Source of the DNA: Planosporangium spinosum
GTDB taxonomy: Bacteria; Actinomycetota; Actinomycetes; Mycobacteriales; Micromonosporaceae
Length of the DNA: 64,000 nucleotides
Assembly (NCBI RefSeq): GCF_049999945.1
Contig: NZ_JBLYUB010000010.1
Coordinates: 1 to 64,000 of the forward strand
Direction: 5' to 3'
How positions within the stretch are numbered: position 1 is the stretch's first letter; every line of letters begins with the position of its first letter. Positions 41,517 to 49,422 of the stretch are shown in pieces. The position numbers and the translations under genes were made by a program. The notes beneath the pieces are model-generated. The model did no database searches. It was not told the DNA's origin and was given only the letters and a program-made list of their open reading frames with translations.

Positions 41517-42818
41517 ATGAAGATGGTCCCCACGGATTTCGACCCGACCGTCCATCCGGCTGGCGCCGAGCTGACCCCGCTCGCCGAGTACCTGGCCGGG
41601 GTGTTGCGGGGACTGCGCCCGCTGCCGGCGCTCGACCTCGACCTCACCCAGGCGTACGGGAACGTCCTCGCCGAGGACGTGCACGCGCCCGGGCCGCTGC
41701 CGGCCTTCGACCACGCGGCCATCGACGGGTACGCCGCGCGGTTCGAGGACGTCGCCGACGCCTCGCCGGGCCGGCCGGTACGCCTCAACGTGATCGGCGA
41801 CCTCGGTGCGGCGAGCTGGCGGCCGGTGCGGCTGACCCCCGGTACCTGTTTCTCGATCGGGTCCGGCGCGCTGCTGCCGGCCGCCGCCGACGTGGTGGTC
41901 CCCGCACACCTCACCGACCAGGGCATGGCCGCGGTCGAGGTGTACGGGGCGCCGCCCAAGCGCGGGTACGGGCTGCGCCGGGCCGGTGACGAGATCCCGG
42001 CCGGCGCGGTCCTCGCCCGCGCCGGCACGTACGTCAACCCGGCGCTGGTGGCGCTGCTGGCCAGCTGCGGCATCGGCCACGTGGTGGTGCGGCCCAGCCC
42101 CCGCGTGGTGATCGTGGCGACCGGCGACGAGCTGGTCGACGTCGGCCGCACCAGCCAGCCCGGCCAGCTCGTCGACGCCAACTCGCACGCGCTGACCGCG
42201 GCGGCCGCGGAGGCCGGCGCGCACGCGTACCGGGTGGGCATCTGCGACGACGACCCGGAGGGGCTGCGCGGCCTGCTGGAGGACCAGACGCTGCGGGCCG
42301 ACCTCATCATCACCACCGGCGGCACCGGCACCGGACCCGGCGACATGGTGCGGCGGGTGCTCTCCCGGCGCGAGGGACCGCGGCCGTCGGTACTGTTCAC
42401 CGACGTGTCGGTGTATCCGTGTACGTCGTTGGGTTACGGCGCCGTGCCGTCGATGGCCGGGGCGGAGGGGGTACCCATCGTCTGCCTGCCCGGTGACACC
42501 GGCGCGGCCCTGATCGGCTTCGAGGTCCTCGCCCGGCCGGTCATCCAGGTCCTCGCCGGAGCCGACCCGGTCTTCCGGCCGAGCGTCCGGGCACACCTGC
42601 TGGAGACCATCAAGTCGCCGGTCGGCCTGCGCGAGTTCCGCCCGGCGTACGTGGCCGAGCGCCGCGGCGGTGGGTACACGGTCGCGCCGCTCGCGGGTGG
42701 ACCGTACACATTGTCCGGTCTGGCGGAAGCGAACGGACTGATGGTGCTGGGGGAGAAGGTGACGACGGCCCCGGCCGGGTCCACCGTGGACGTTCTGCTG
42801 CTGGACCGGCGGCGGTGA
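41517..42818 (+). CDS. glp: gephyrin/MoeA-like protein Glp
   Basis: A 433-residue MoeA-fold protein with all four domains. PAFDHAAIDGYAARFEDV is near 63-80, VGRTSQPGQLVDANSHAL and IITTGGTGTGPGDMVRRVL mark the MogA-like domain, and CLPGDTGAALIGFEVLARP precedes a C-terminal beta domain. MoeA inserts molybdenum into molybdopterin. In corynebacteria the copy at exactly this locus (after galU, before rimJ and the membrane receptor gene) is Glp, which binds FtsZ and works in division with GlpR. By synteny this copy is assigned Glp. AAAGGAGG precedes ATG 41517. Confidence 0.85.
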   Translation: MKMVPTDFDPTVHPAGAELTPLAEYLAGVLRGLRPLPALDLDLTQAYGNVLAEDVHAPGPLPAFDHAAIDGYAARFEDVADASPGRPVRLNVIGDLGAASWRPVRLTPGTCFSIGSGALLPAAADVVVPAHLTDQGMAAVEVYGAPPKRGYGLRRAGDEIPAGAVLARAGTYVNPALVALLASCGIGHVVVRPSPRVVIVATGDELVDVGRTSQPGQLVDANSHALTAAAAEAGAHAYRVGICDDDPEGLRGLLEDQTLRADLIITTGGTGTGPGDMVRRVLSRREGPRPSVLFTDVSVYPCTSLGYGAVPSMAGAEGVPIVCLPGDTGAALIGFEVLARPVIQVLAGADPVFRPSVRAHLLETIKSPVGLREFRPAYVAERRGGGYTVAPLAGGPYTLSGLAEANGLMVLGEKVTTAPAGSTVDVLLLDRRR

Positions 42819-43444
42819 TGCAGCCGGGCTGGCCGGCGGTACTGCGCGACGGGCCGGTCCTGCTGCGGCCGTACCGGCGTCGCGACGCCGGCGCCTGGTC
42901 GGAGGTGCGGCGGGCCAACGAGGCGTGGCTGGCGCCCTGGGAGCCCACGCCGTACGGATCCTGGTACGACCTGAACTCGCCGGCGGCGTTCCGGTCGGTC
43001 CACTCCGACCTGCGCCGGTCCGCCCGCCAGGGCATCGCGATGCCGTTCGCGGTGTGCCTGGTCACCGGCGGCGAGGAGCGCCTGGTGGGGCAACTGACCC
43101 TCGGCAGCATCGTGCGGCGGGCGTTCTGCTCCGGGTACGCCGGATACTGGGTCGACTCGCGGGCCGCCGGCCAGGGGGTCATCCCGACCGCGCTGGCCCT
43201 CGTGGTCGACCATGCCTTCGCCGTCGGCGGGCTGCACCGCGTCGAGGTCAACATCCGGCCGGAGAACGGGCCGAGCCGGCGCGTGGTGGAGAAGCTCGGC
43301 TTCCGCCAGGAGGCGTACCACGAGCGGTACCTGCACATCGACGGCGAATGGCGCGACCACATCGGATACGCGGTGACCACAGAGGACGTCCTTGCCGAAG
43401 GTGGACTGCTGGCCCGCTGGCATCGGCTGCGCGCCGCCGCCTGA
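42815..43444 (+). CDS. RimJ/RimL-like GNAT acetyltransferase
   Basis: A 209-residue N-acetyltransferase of the RimJ type. It begins PGWPAVLRDGPVLLRPYRRR, then has GQLTLGSIVRRAFCSGYAGYW, the acetyl-CoA loop SRAAGQGVIPTALAL and VEVNIRPENGPSRRVVEKLG. It may acetylate the N-terminal residue of a ribosomal or other protein; the target is unknown. The start overlaps the glp stop (GTGATG), so it is coupled to glp. Confidence 0.87.
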   Translation: MMQPGWPAVLRDGPVLLRPYRRRDAGAWSEVRRANEAWLAPWEPTPYGSWYDLNSPAAFRSVHSDLRRSARQGIAMPFAVCLVTGGEERLVGQLTLGSIVRRAFCSGYAGYWVDSRAAGQGVIPTALALVVDHAFAVGGLHRVEVNIRPENGPSRRVVEKLGFRQEAYHERYLHIDGEWRDHIGYAVTTEDVLAEGGLLARWHRLRAAA

Positions 43445-43583
43445 TCATCCTTTCGGACTTCCTGTGGCGTCTGTTAGGTGCCAATTGGTCCATGTACCTA
43501 TTACGCAGCGTGGCGCCAGAAAATACTCGATCGGTGGCCGTAACCTCGGCTGCACGGAGTTGCTGCGCGGTAGCTCTTTCTTA

Positions 43584-43609
43584 GCCAAACAGGTTTTTGC
43601 CAAACAGGT
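43584..43609. promoter_or_regulatory. paired GCCAAACAGGT direct repeats upstream of sepX
   Basis: GCCAAACAGGT occurs at 43584-43594 and 43599-43609, 15 bases start to start, within the 183-base gap before sepX, ending 18 bases ahead of the start. The gap is A+T-richer than its surroundings and probably carries the sepX promoter. The repeats could be an activator or repressor site. Confidence 0.45.
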
Positions 43610-43627
43610 GTGACGGGAGGGGTGAGG

Positions 43628-44458
43628 GTGCCGACCTCGGTGCTCCTCGCCGTCCTCGCCGCCGCGGGCCTGCTGGCGTTCGCACCGGCGCTCGTTCGCC
43701 GGTACGACGCCACCGAGCGGCTGGTGGCGGAGCGGGCGTTGTCGACGGCTCGCGTACTGGCCCGCATCGGAGCCCAGGCGCACCGCCGACGCCGCACCGT
43801 GCCCGGACGCCGGCCGGTCAACCCGCCCCGCTTCGTGGTGGCCCGGATGACCGCCGGGGTCGCCGTGGGCGGGGCCGGGGTCGCCGTGGCCGGGGCCGGG
43901 GTCGCCGTGGGCGGCTCGGCCGAGCCGGCCGTTGAAGGCGCCCCGCCGGAGAGCACGGATACCCGGGTGGAGCGCGCCGCCGACCGGCCCGCGGATGGTG
44001 CCGGGGAGCGCGCCGGAGGTCGGGCCGGTGGCCGGCCCAAGCGGGCGCCCAAGCGGCTGCGGCACCCGAGCGCGGTCTACCGCCGCCGCCGGGTGTTCGC
44101 CGCGCTGGTCCTGCTGAACCTCGTCGAGCTGGTCGGGGTCGTCTGCGTCGGCCCCGGCTTCTGGATCAGCGCCGGCGTCACCGGGATGCTGCTGGTCGCG
44201 TACGTGGCGCACCTGCGGAACCGGGCGACGGTCGAGCAGCGGCGCCGCCGCGAGGAGGTGCGTTACGCGGCCTGGGTGGCGGCCCGGCAGGCCGCCGTGC
44301 GCCGCGAGCAGGCCCGCCGCGCGGCGGCCCGGCGGGAGCTGCTGCGCGAGCAGTTGCTGGAGCGCGAGCGGGCCCGCCGGGAGGCGGCGCGGATCGCCGC
44401 GCAGTCGGCGGTGCGTGGCCGCCCGTACGAGGCCCGCGCTGTCGGGCAGGACTGGTGA
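43628..44458 (+). CDS. sepX: divisome membrane protein SepX/GlpR
   Basis: A 276-residue protein. It has a first helix at the N-terminus (VLLAVLAAAGLLAFAPALVR), then a cytoplasmic stretch with RRTVPGRRPVN and a disordered Ala/Gly/Pro region. A central pair of hydrophobic segments follows (AALVLLNLVELVGVVCVG and WISAGVTGMLLVAYVAHL), then a long Arg/Glu/Ala-rich coiled-coil tail. This is the architecture of SepX of Streptomyces and GlpR of corynebacteria, the membrane receptor of Glp. GTG 43628 is 6 bases after GGGAGGGG. Locus order with glp supports the call. It stabilises the Z-ring and polar growth in those organisms. Confidence 0.85.
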   Translation: MPTSVLLAVLAAAGLLAFAPALVRRYDATERLVAERALSTARVLARIGAQAHRRRRTVPGRRPVNPPRFVVARMTAGVAVGGAGVAVAGAGVAVGGSAEPAVEGAPPESTDTRVERAADRPADGAGERAGGRAGGRPKRAPKRLRHPSAVYRRRRVFAALVLLNLVELVGVVCVGPGFWISAGVTGMLLVAYVAHLRNRATVEQRRRREEVRYAAWVAARQAAVRREQARRAAARRELLREQLLERERARREAARIAAQSAVRGRPYEARAVGQDW

Positions 44459-44469
44459 GACGTTTCGTG

Positions 44470-44518
44470 GATCTTGGTAACTCTGGTACCGCCGGGTGCG
44501 GTCGGAATTTCCAAGATC
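44470..44518. repeat. dispersed intergenic inverted repeat, copy 1
   Basis: GATCTTGG (44470-44477) and CCAAGATC (44511-44518) flank 33 bases. The left flank TTTCGTGGATCTTGG and the following TAACTCTGG match the copy at 63 kb (TTTCTCGTAGATCTTGG, AACTCTGG). It lies just after the sepX stop and may act as a terminator. Confidence 0.6.
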
Positions 44519-44608
44519 TCGGAGTGTCGCGGCGATCCGATTCGCCGGCTGTGCTCGCGACCTGTTATGGTGGTCGCCGGTCAGCTACCGCGAGGTAGCG
44601 GATCGAAA

Positions 44609-44685
44609 GGGGCTGTGGCGCAGACTGGTAGCGCACCTCGTTCGCATCGAGGGGGTCAGGGGTTCAAATCCCCTCAGCTCCACCA
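44609..44685 (+). tRNA. tRNA-Ala (anticodon CGC)
   Basis: A complete cloverleaf. The acceptor GGGGCTG pairs with CAGCTCC and includes the G3-U70 pair diagnostic of alanine tRNAs. The anticodon stem is CCTCG/CGAGG with loop TTCGCAT (anticodon CGC). The T-arm is AGGGG-TTCAAAT-CCCCT, and CCA is encoded at 44683-44685. It serves as the integration site of the downstream element, which restores its 3' half. Confidence 0.95.
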
Positions 44686-44735
44686 GAGGTCAGGGGCCGT
44701 TTCCGATCATCGGAAACGGCCCCTTTCGCGTCCGT
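44640..44735. repeat. left attachment site (att) of the integrated element
   Basis: It begins at the last base of the anticodon-stem 5' strand of the tRNA and runs through the CCA and the terminator hairpin. The first 49 bases match 51002-51050 with one difference (C44670 versus T51032). Similarity continues through TTTCGCGTCCGT, interrupted by a 2-base indel. The shared segment includes the tRNA 3' half, as is usual for actinomycete integrative elements. Confidence 0.85.
44693..44726 (+). terminator. tRNA terminator hairpin inside the left att repeat
   Basis: GGGGCCGTTTCCG pairs perfectly with CGGAAACGGCCCC across a 5-base loop and is followed by TTT. The counterpart at 51057-51090 is imperfect. 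Confidence 0.8.
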
Positions 44736-44758
44736 ACAGCAGCGAAGTACAGCAGCGG

Positions 44759-44910
44759 TCATGATCCGTCCAGGCTCTCGCCGAGCCGCTTGAGGGCATC
44801 GCGGGTCTGCCTGTACGAGACCTGGGTGTGGATCTCCATCGTGACCGTGAAGTCGGCGTGCCGGAGGATCTGTGTCGCGGCCCGGGGTGCACGTCAAGAT
44901 CAGCAAGGAG
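44759..44910 (-). pseudogene. 3' remnant of a tyrosine integrase
   Basis: Reading leftward, the last 38 or so codons match the end of pSAM2-type tyrosine integrases: ILRHADFTVTMEIHTQ, then YRQTRDALKRLGESLDGS and TGA at 44759-44761. Just upstream a one-base frame change separates this from LLADLDVHPG, which fits the preceding integrase segment; before that, homology ends. The residue expected to be the catalytic Tyr (TMEIYTQ in relatives) is His. The gene is therefore truncated, frameshifted and mutated in its nucleophile. Confidence 0.75.
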
Positions 44911-44958
44911 ACCGGGGCGGCGAACGGGAGTGCGCCGACGGTGCTGGTCTCTTCGGCG

Positions 44959-46341
44959 TCATCCTCGGCGCAGCAGCCCGAAGGTGACCGAGTACCGGCG
45001 GGCCTTGGTCAGGAAGTGGCCGCCGAACCCGAGCATGTGCGCCCAGCGGCGCAGCCCGGCGTACGGGTTGGGTCTGCTGTCAAGGCCGCGTTGACGGTCG
45101 CGTGCCGTTGCGGCGTTCCGGGCTGTCGTGGACTGAGCGGGCCGGCCGAGACGCCAGCAGGCGTCGATGAGCCGGGCCAGGTGACCGCCTTCCGGGTCGG
45201 CGTAGTCGTCGACGGTGTCCCGGGTGAGCCGGGGTAAGCAGTGGCCGGTCACCTCGGTCGACTTGGTGGCGTACGTGGCGAGGTAGCCGGCCACCGAGGA
45301 GTCGGTGAGGTCGCCGTCGACGGTGCCGATGCGCCGGACGTCGATCTGCTCACCCCAGGCCACCGCCCAGCCCTGCGGCCGGTCAGGATGGGCCGGCGTG
45401 GTGAAGGCGATCTGCCGGGCGGCGGCGTTGGCGGCGGCGTCCAGGTCATCGGTGGTGATACCGGCCGGTGGCGGCACCAGGGCGTCCCGGTTGAGTGGGT
45501 CGACGCCGTCGACCCGGAGCAGCACGTGGAAGTGCACTGCACCCCGCCGTTGCAGCTCGGCCACCTTGCCGTGCGAGACCCGGATAGGCGGGACGGTCCG
45601 TACCGCGCCGGAATTGCTGGTCACCCGGACCGCGGGGATGCGGCGTCGTCGGCACAGCGCGGCCAGATACCGTTCAACGGCCTGCTTGGTACGCCGCCAC
45701 AGCTCGCCGGAGAAGTAGTTCCAGACGACCTGGTGATCGTGGTCGTAGCAGTCCAGGCAGAGCGGCTGCCCGAGCTGCGGATCGTCAGCCTCGTGCCGGG
45801 CGAAGCAGGCCGCGGACTGCCCGTGGCCACAGGCGGACACGGACCGGCGGGCGTGGCAGGGCTCGGGGCGGCAGCTGCAGCGACGCCGGTCGGCGCAGGT
45901 ATGGCGTGGGATGTGCCGGCGGTGCACGGCACCGAACGACGGAGCGGTGAAGGTCGCGAAGACGACCGGATGCCGGGCGACCGAGGCGGGGACGCCCTTG
46001 CCGCCGGCGAGTCCACAGCGGACCACGTGGAAAGCGTCGCTGGCGTAGACCCAGGCGCAGTCCGGGCACTGGGCCGCACGGCGGTTGCCACAGGCCTTGT
46101 ACACGATGCCGTCGGGCAGCTCGTCGGTGCGCTGTTCCCGGAGCACGCGACCGGTAGCCGCCTCGACGACGGTGAGGGCACCGGCGAGCCGGACCGGCCG
46201 GGTACAGCCGCCGGCTGCCTTCGTGTGCTCCAGCCAGCCGACGTAGTCCGGGGTGGTGGCGGCCCGGTACAGGGCCCGGACATCACGACCGGCCGGGACG
46301 CCAGGTCGGTAGACGTCGAGCGATGTGAGTGGGGCGGACAT
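44959..46341 (-). CDS. RepSA-type replication initiator, C-terminally truncated
   Basis: A 460-residue plasmid/AICE replication initiator. It has an N-terminal Cys-rich region (ACGNRRAAQCPDCAWVYASD, then CADRRRCSCRPEPCHARR and CLDCYDHDHQVVWNYFSGEL), a central domain with GAVHFHVLLRVDGVD (the HxH-type metal motif of rolling-circle initiators) and the typical YAGLRRWAHMLGFGGHFLTK. The chain ends abruptly seven residues after RRYSVTF, where relatives go on for roughly 80-100 residues. ATG 46341 follows GAGAGGAGAGG. The truncation coincides with the loss of xis and most of int. Function is doubtful. Confidence 0.82.
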   Translation of the reverse strand: MSAPLTSLDVYRPGVPAGRDVRALYRAATTPDYVGWLEHTKAAGGCTRPVRLAGALTVVEAATGRVLREQRTDELPDGIVYKACGNRRAAQCPDCAWVYASDAFHVVRCGLAGGKGVPASVARHPVVFATFTAPSFGAVHRRHIPRHTCADRRRCSCRPEPCHARRSVSACGHGQSAACFARHEADDPQLGQPLCLDCYDHDHQVVWNYFSGELWRRTKQAVERYLAALCRRRRIPAVRVTSNSGAVRTVPPIRVSHGKVAELQRRGAVHFHVLLRVDGVDPLNRDALVPPPAGITTDDLDAAANAAARQIAFTTPAHPDRPQGWAVAWGEQIDVRRIGTVDGDLTDSSVAGYLATYATKSTEVTGHCLPRLTRDTVDDYADPEGGHLARLIDACWRLGRPAQSTTARNAATARDRQRGLDSRPNPYAGLRRWAHMLGFGGHFLTKARRYSVTFGLLRRG

Positions 46342-47398
46342 GACCTCTCCTCTCGGTGGTGTAGGGACGAACGACGATCGGCCACCACGTGCGGCACGCA
46401 ATCCGCTGGTGGCGTTCGTGGTGTCTCCTGGCACCGCCGAAGAGGGGCGGCTCACGCCGGAGGCGGATGGCTGGCTGGCCATTACCGCTGACGGGGTTGG
46501 TTGTCCGAGGTGCTGTCAACCTGATGGCGAGGCTGGCAGGGGTGGAGGAGCCTGATCATCGGCATCCGGCGAGTTGCCGCAGGCCCCTCCACCAGCGGGG
46601 TCGGCGAATCCGGACCATCATCGACGGCAAAGGCCGTGCTGGGCCGCTCAGCGGATTCAGGGACCGGCACGTCAGGCCGGCGCGATTGAGAACCGGCGGG
46701 TATGGCCCGCATCAGCGGCAGGAAGGCCGCTCGGCGTCTCGAAGTCGGGACCAGCGGTGCGGCGGGATGGCCGCGCTGGCGTGCTCGACGTCGCCAGAGT
46801 AGCACCGGATTCCGACGAGTCAATCCATCGTGGTCGCTCGCAATGTCGGGTAGCCAACCGCCTGCCGCGTCACGGCCCGTCTGCCGCGATCTGGGAGGAC
46901 TTTCTGTACATCTATCAAGGCGGCCCGAACCGGGCCGCACGCGCCGCCGATCGGGCGCCTGGCCGCCGCTCCCGCTGTCGCTCGGCGGCGACCAGGCCGA
47001 CGCCCATCGACTGGCGCGGATAGCGAGAAGCACTCGGGGCCGCCGAAGTACGGACAGCGCCGAGGGCTGCTGATGTAGGTGGGCCGGCAGCCGGCCGGCG
47101 GCGAGCTGGGCGCGCGGCGTGGCAGCCACGCCGCGCCGTAACGCGAGGTACGCGCCGCGGTGGTCGGGCTCCTTGCCTCCGGCGGGGGCGCTCCGGCCCC
47201 GGGATGGCCGGGTCTCCGTGCGGCCGTCGCGGTAGGTGGGTGGTTGCGCTGAGCCATCCCGCCCACCGTCGACCGGGGCGAGCCGAGCAGACCACCGCCC
47301 GGGCCGCCAGCGCCCGTACGCGCGTCAAGGTCCGCTTGACGTGGCGGCCCAGGCGGCGGCCCGCTCCCGAAGGGCGGGTCGACGGCGGACGGGATGGC
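46342..47398. other. gene-poor stretch of the element, about 1.06 kb
   Basis: G+C-rich DNA between the RepSA-type gene and the TPR gene. Several long open frames exist on both strands, but they are Arg/Pro-rich, lack ribosome sites and show no family features. In intact elements transfer or regulatory genes would lie here, so this may be eroded coding DNA. Confidence 0.5.
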
Positions 47399-48841
47399 CT
47401 AGTCCGATTCCGCTATCTCACCAAGTAGAGTCCGCACGTATTGCGATGTCTGATTTCCGTTATTGATTTCGAGCGCGCCGCTCTTATTGATCTTCCATAG
47501 CCATACGTTTTGCTCAGCGGGAAGAGCAAGGCACCTCGCCACCGACTCTTGGGCCTCGGCAATGTCGCCGTGACGAAGGTAAACGAAGGCAAGGTTAGCG
47601 TAAGTCAAAGCGCGCGGATTCGGCGCCAATCGTGCCGATTCTTCCAGTGCCGTTATGGCCCGGTCGGGGTCAACCGGAATCAGGCAAAAGCCAAGGTTAT
47701 TCAACACAACTGGATCGGTTGGGCGAAGTTTATGAACACCCTCGAACAATGCCACAGCAGCTTCGTATCGACCGGCCCGTAAATGATCGACAGCAATTGG
47801 GATGAAGTCTGTGGGATCGATCGATCGGGAGTCTTCCTCTTTCTCTCCTTTTCTACGCTGCACCGATCGGTCTGCCAGTTCCTTGGCAAGTGCGTTAACG
47901 TCTATTCTGCGAAGTGACATCTGGCTTGCATCTCCACATCCCGGCGTTGCGCTGTGGAGATACTCCCATTCAAGATCAAGAGAATATATCGACCATTCCG
48001 CAAAATACGTCTTCGTAAAACGGTCAAACAGCCAGGTTCCGCGTTCCGTGCTACTCAGCGACGCAGACCTTAAGGGTACGTTGAGAAAGTCGATAGGCGG
48101 CGCTTGCCACTCGATGAGCTGTTCAGCGGTTCGAGAAAGGTTCCAGGCTACTAACTTTAGAACGAGTTCGGGAGCGAGAATACGGTCAAGTGTCCCCCAC
48201 GGGGCTTGTCCCTCTTCTTGCGGTGCCCACGCGTGCCGGATCTTATCCCACGCGGGATTTAGTTTGCCCTTCTCGCTCTCTTGCTCGGACGCCTCAAGGA
48301 ATAGCAAGGCCGCTATCGCTGAAACCATCGTAGTGGCAACGATCCTGGCCGCTCCGGCCAACAGGTCGGAGCGATCGAAACCTCGCTTTTCTAGTTCGTC
48401 GATGGATGCCCTGATTAAGTACGCTCGTTCTTCACGATCGTCAGCGAGTTCGGGCGGCGTCCGCAAATGCTCCGCTAACTCACTTATCAGCGAAACGGTG
48501 TGCCGATTATCAGTCGGGCGATCCCCGTCTCGCAGGCGGATCTCGCCGGCGTCAAACGGCCGCGCCGTAGGTTCTGGGCCCCGGCGCGGCCGACGCGCGC
48601 GAGGAATGGCCAATATACCGTCACCAAAATCAATCACGCCGCGAGTTGGCAGCTGATGGTGATGTGCCGCCAACATGTCATGACACTGCTCTCCACAGAA
48701 TGGTCCGGCCGACGTCATCTGGTAGAATGGGCAAGAGGGCGTTAGCTTGGGCGCCTCACACTCGTCACTGAACGCGCGTAGGGCGACAAGGAATAACTCT
48801 CGTTCCTTTCCCGTGGATGCAAACAGCCCCTCACCTGTCAC
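47399..48841 (-). CDS. TPR protein with Cys-rich N-terminus, coupled to the toxin gene
   Basis: A 480-residue protein not recognised as a named family. The N-terminus has four Cys (CEAPKLTPSCPFYQMTSAGP, then CGEQCHDML), a possible zinc site. A mainly helical central region follows (about 110-330; includes IRASIDELEKRGFDRSDLLA and WLFDRFTKTYFAEWSIY). C-terminal TPRs occupy about 345-440 (AVDHLRAGRYEAAVALFEGV, DPVVLNNLGFCLIPVDPDRA, ALTYANLAFVYLRHGDIAEA). Its G+C is clearly lower than that of the chromosome, a sign of transfer. The GTG start overlaps the RelE stop in GTGA. It is therefore produced from the toxin-antitoxin transcript. The role is unknown; candidates are a regulator or effector of the pair. 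Confidence 0.75.
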   Translation of the reverse strand: MTGEGLFASTGKERELFLVALRAFSDECEAPKLTPSCPFYQMTSAGPFCGEQCHDMLAAHHHQLPTRGVIDFGDGILAIPRARRPRRGPEPTARPFDAGEIRLRDGDRPTDNRHTVSLISELAEHLRTPPELADDREERAYLIRASIDELEKRGFDRSDLLAGAARIVATTMVSAIAALLFLEASEQESEKGKLNPAWDKIRHAWAPQEEGQAPWGTLDRILAPELVLKLVAWNLSRTAEQLIEWQAPPIDFLNVPLRSASLSSTERGTWLFDRFTKTYFAEWSIYSLDLEWEYLHSATPGCGDASQMSLRRIDVNALAKELADRSVQRRKGEKEEDSRSIDPTDFIPIAVDHLRAGRYEAAVALFEGVHKLRPTDPVVLNNLGFCLIPVDPDRAITALEESARLAPNPRALTYANLAFVYLRHGDIAEAQESVARCLALPAEQNVWLWKINKSGALEINNGNQTSQYVRTLLGEIAESD

Positions 48842-49077
48842 CGGTATGCATCCCTTCGCATGCTTATTGTAAGGACGGTGATCGTCGGTTCAGTGACGTA
48901 AATGATGCGATGCGTGCGACCTAAGCGCACCGAGCGCTTACCTGCCAGAGGTCCAAGTAGCTTCTTGCCTAGCGAGGGCTCTGCATCAAGTCGCTCAATG
49001 ATATTGCGAGCTTTCGCCTGGAGCGGCTCAGGTAACTCTTCCAGATCCCGCGCGGCCCGCTTGGTCAGCACTGCCAT
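48838..49077 (-). CDS. RelE/ParE-type toxin
   Basis: A 79-residue toxin of the RelE fold with the features of the mRNA-interferase branch: MAVLTKRAARDLEELPEPLQ, LLGPLAGKRSVRLGRTHRII, then the C-terminal strand and TISMRRDAYR, whose Arg/Asp/Tyr are the expected active-site residues. RelE toxins cut mRNA on the ribosome. It starts 4 bases after the antitoxin gene and its stop overlaps the start of the TPR gene. Confidence 0.88.
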   Translation of the reverse strand: MAVLTKRAARDLEELPEPLQAKARNIIERLDAEPSLGKKLLGPLAGKRSVRLGRTHRIIYVTEPTITVLTISMRRDAYR

Positions 49078-49081
49078 CTGT

Positions 49082-49312
49082 CTACTTGTCCTCGGCTAGT
49101 TCGGCCTCACCCTCGCGGATGGCGGCCATGGTGTCCTCATCGGACAGAATGTTGAGCGTCTCCACCAGTGACTCGTACTCGTCATACGCCAACACCACAG
49201 CTACAGGCTTCCCATGGCGAGTGATCACGTACTCAGCGCCCGTACTGACAACGGTGTCTACAACTTCTCGTAGGTTGTCCCTAACTTCAGTCAACGGCGC
49301 CATGTGGGTCAT
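49082..49312 (-). CDS. Phd/YefM-type antitoxin
   Basis: A 76-residue antitoxin. The N-terminal Phd/YefM DNA-binding domain is APLTEVRDNLREVVDTVVST followed by YVITRHGKPVAVVLAYDEYE. The acidic C-terminal helix (SDEDTMAAIREGEAELAEDK) should wrap the toxin. ATG 49312 has GGGAG about 8 bases upstream; an in-frame ATG three codons in is possible. The promoter contains several GTACGG dyads, the likely autoregulatory sites. Confidence 0.9.
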   Translation of the reverse strand: MTHMAPLTEVRDNLREVVDTVVSTGAEYVITRHGKPVAVVLAYDEYESLVETLNILSDEDTMAAIREGEAELAEDK

Positions 49313-49369
49313 GGGGGCTCCCTCTTCTGGTCTTGGTCCGGGGACTCTGCAAGCCTCCCGACCACTGAA

Positions 49370-49422
49370 ACCGTACGTCGTTCCGTACGGACTGTCAAGA
49401 AAAATGTACGGCCTTCCGTACA
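49370..49422 (-). promoter_or_regulatory. toxin-antitoxin promoter and operators
   Basis: On the minus strand a -35 TTGACA (complement of 49393-49398) is 17 bases from a -10 TACGGT (49370-49375). CCGTACGG dyads fall in the spacer and over the -10, and a second dyad TGTACGG-CCTT-CCGTACA lies upstream at 49405-49422. This fits repression by the antitoxin complex. It ends 57 bases before the antitoxin start. Confidence 0.75.

Noticed and set aside
44664..44906. 80-codon leftward frame across the left att site
   Set aside because: It is out of frame with the integrase remnant and crosses the tRNA terminator; the remnant explains the coding signal better.
46482..47129. Leftward frame of 215 codons upstream of the RepSA-type gene
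   Set aside because: Arg/Pro-rich, no ribosome site, no recognisable transfer-protein motif. It could be eroded coding DNA but cannot be supported as a gene.
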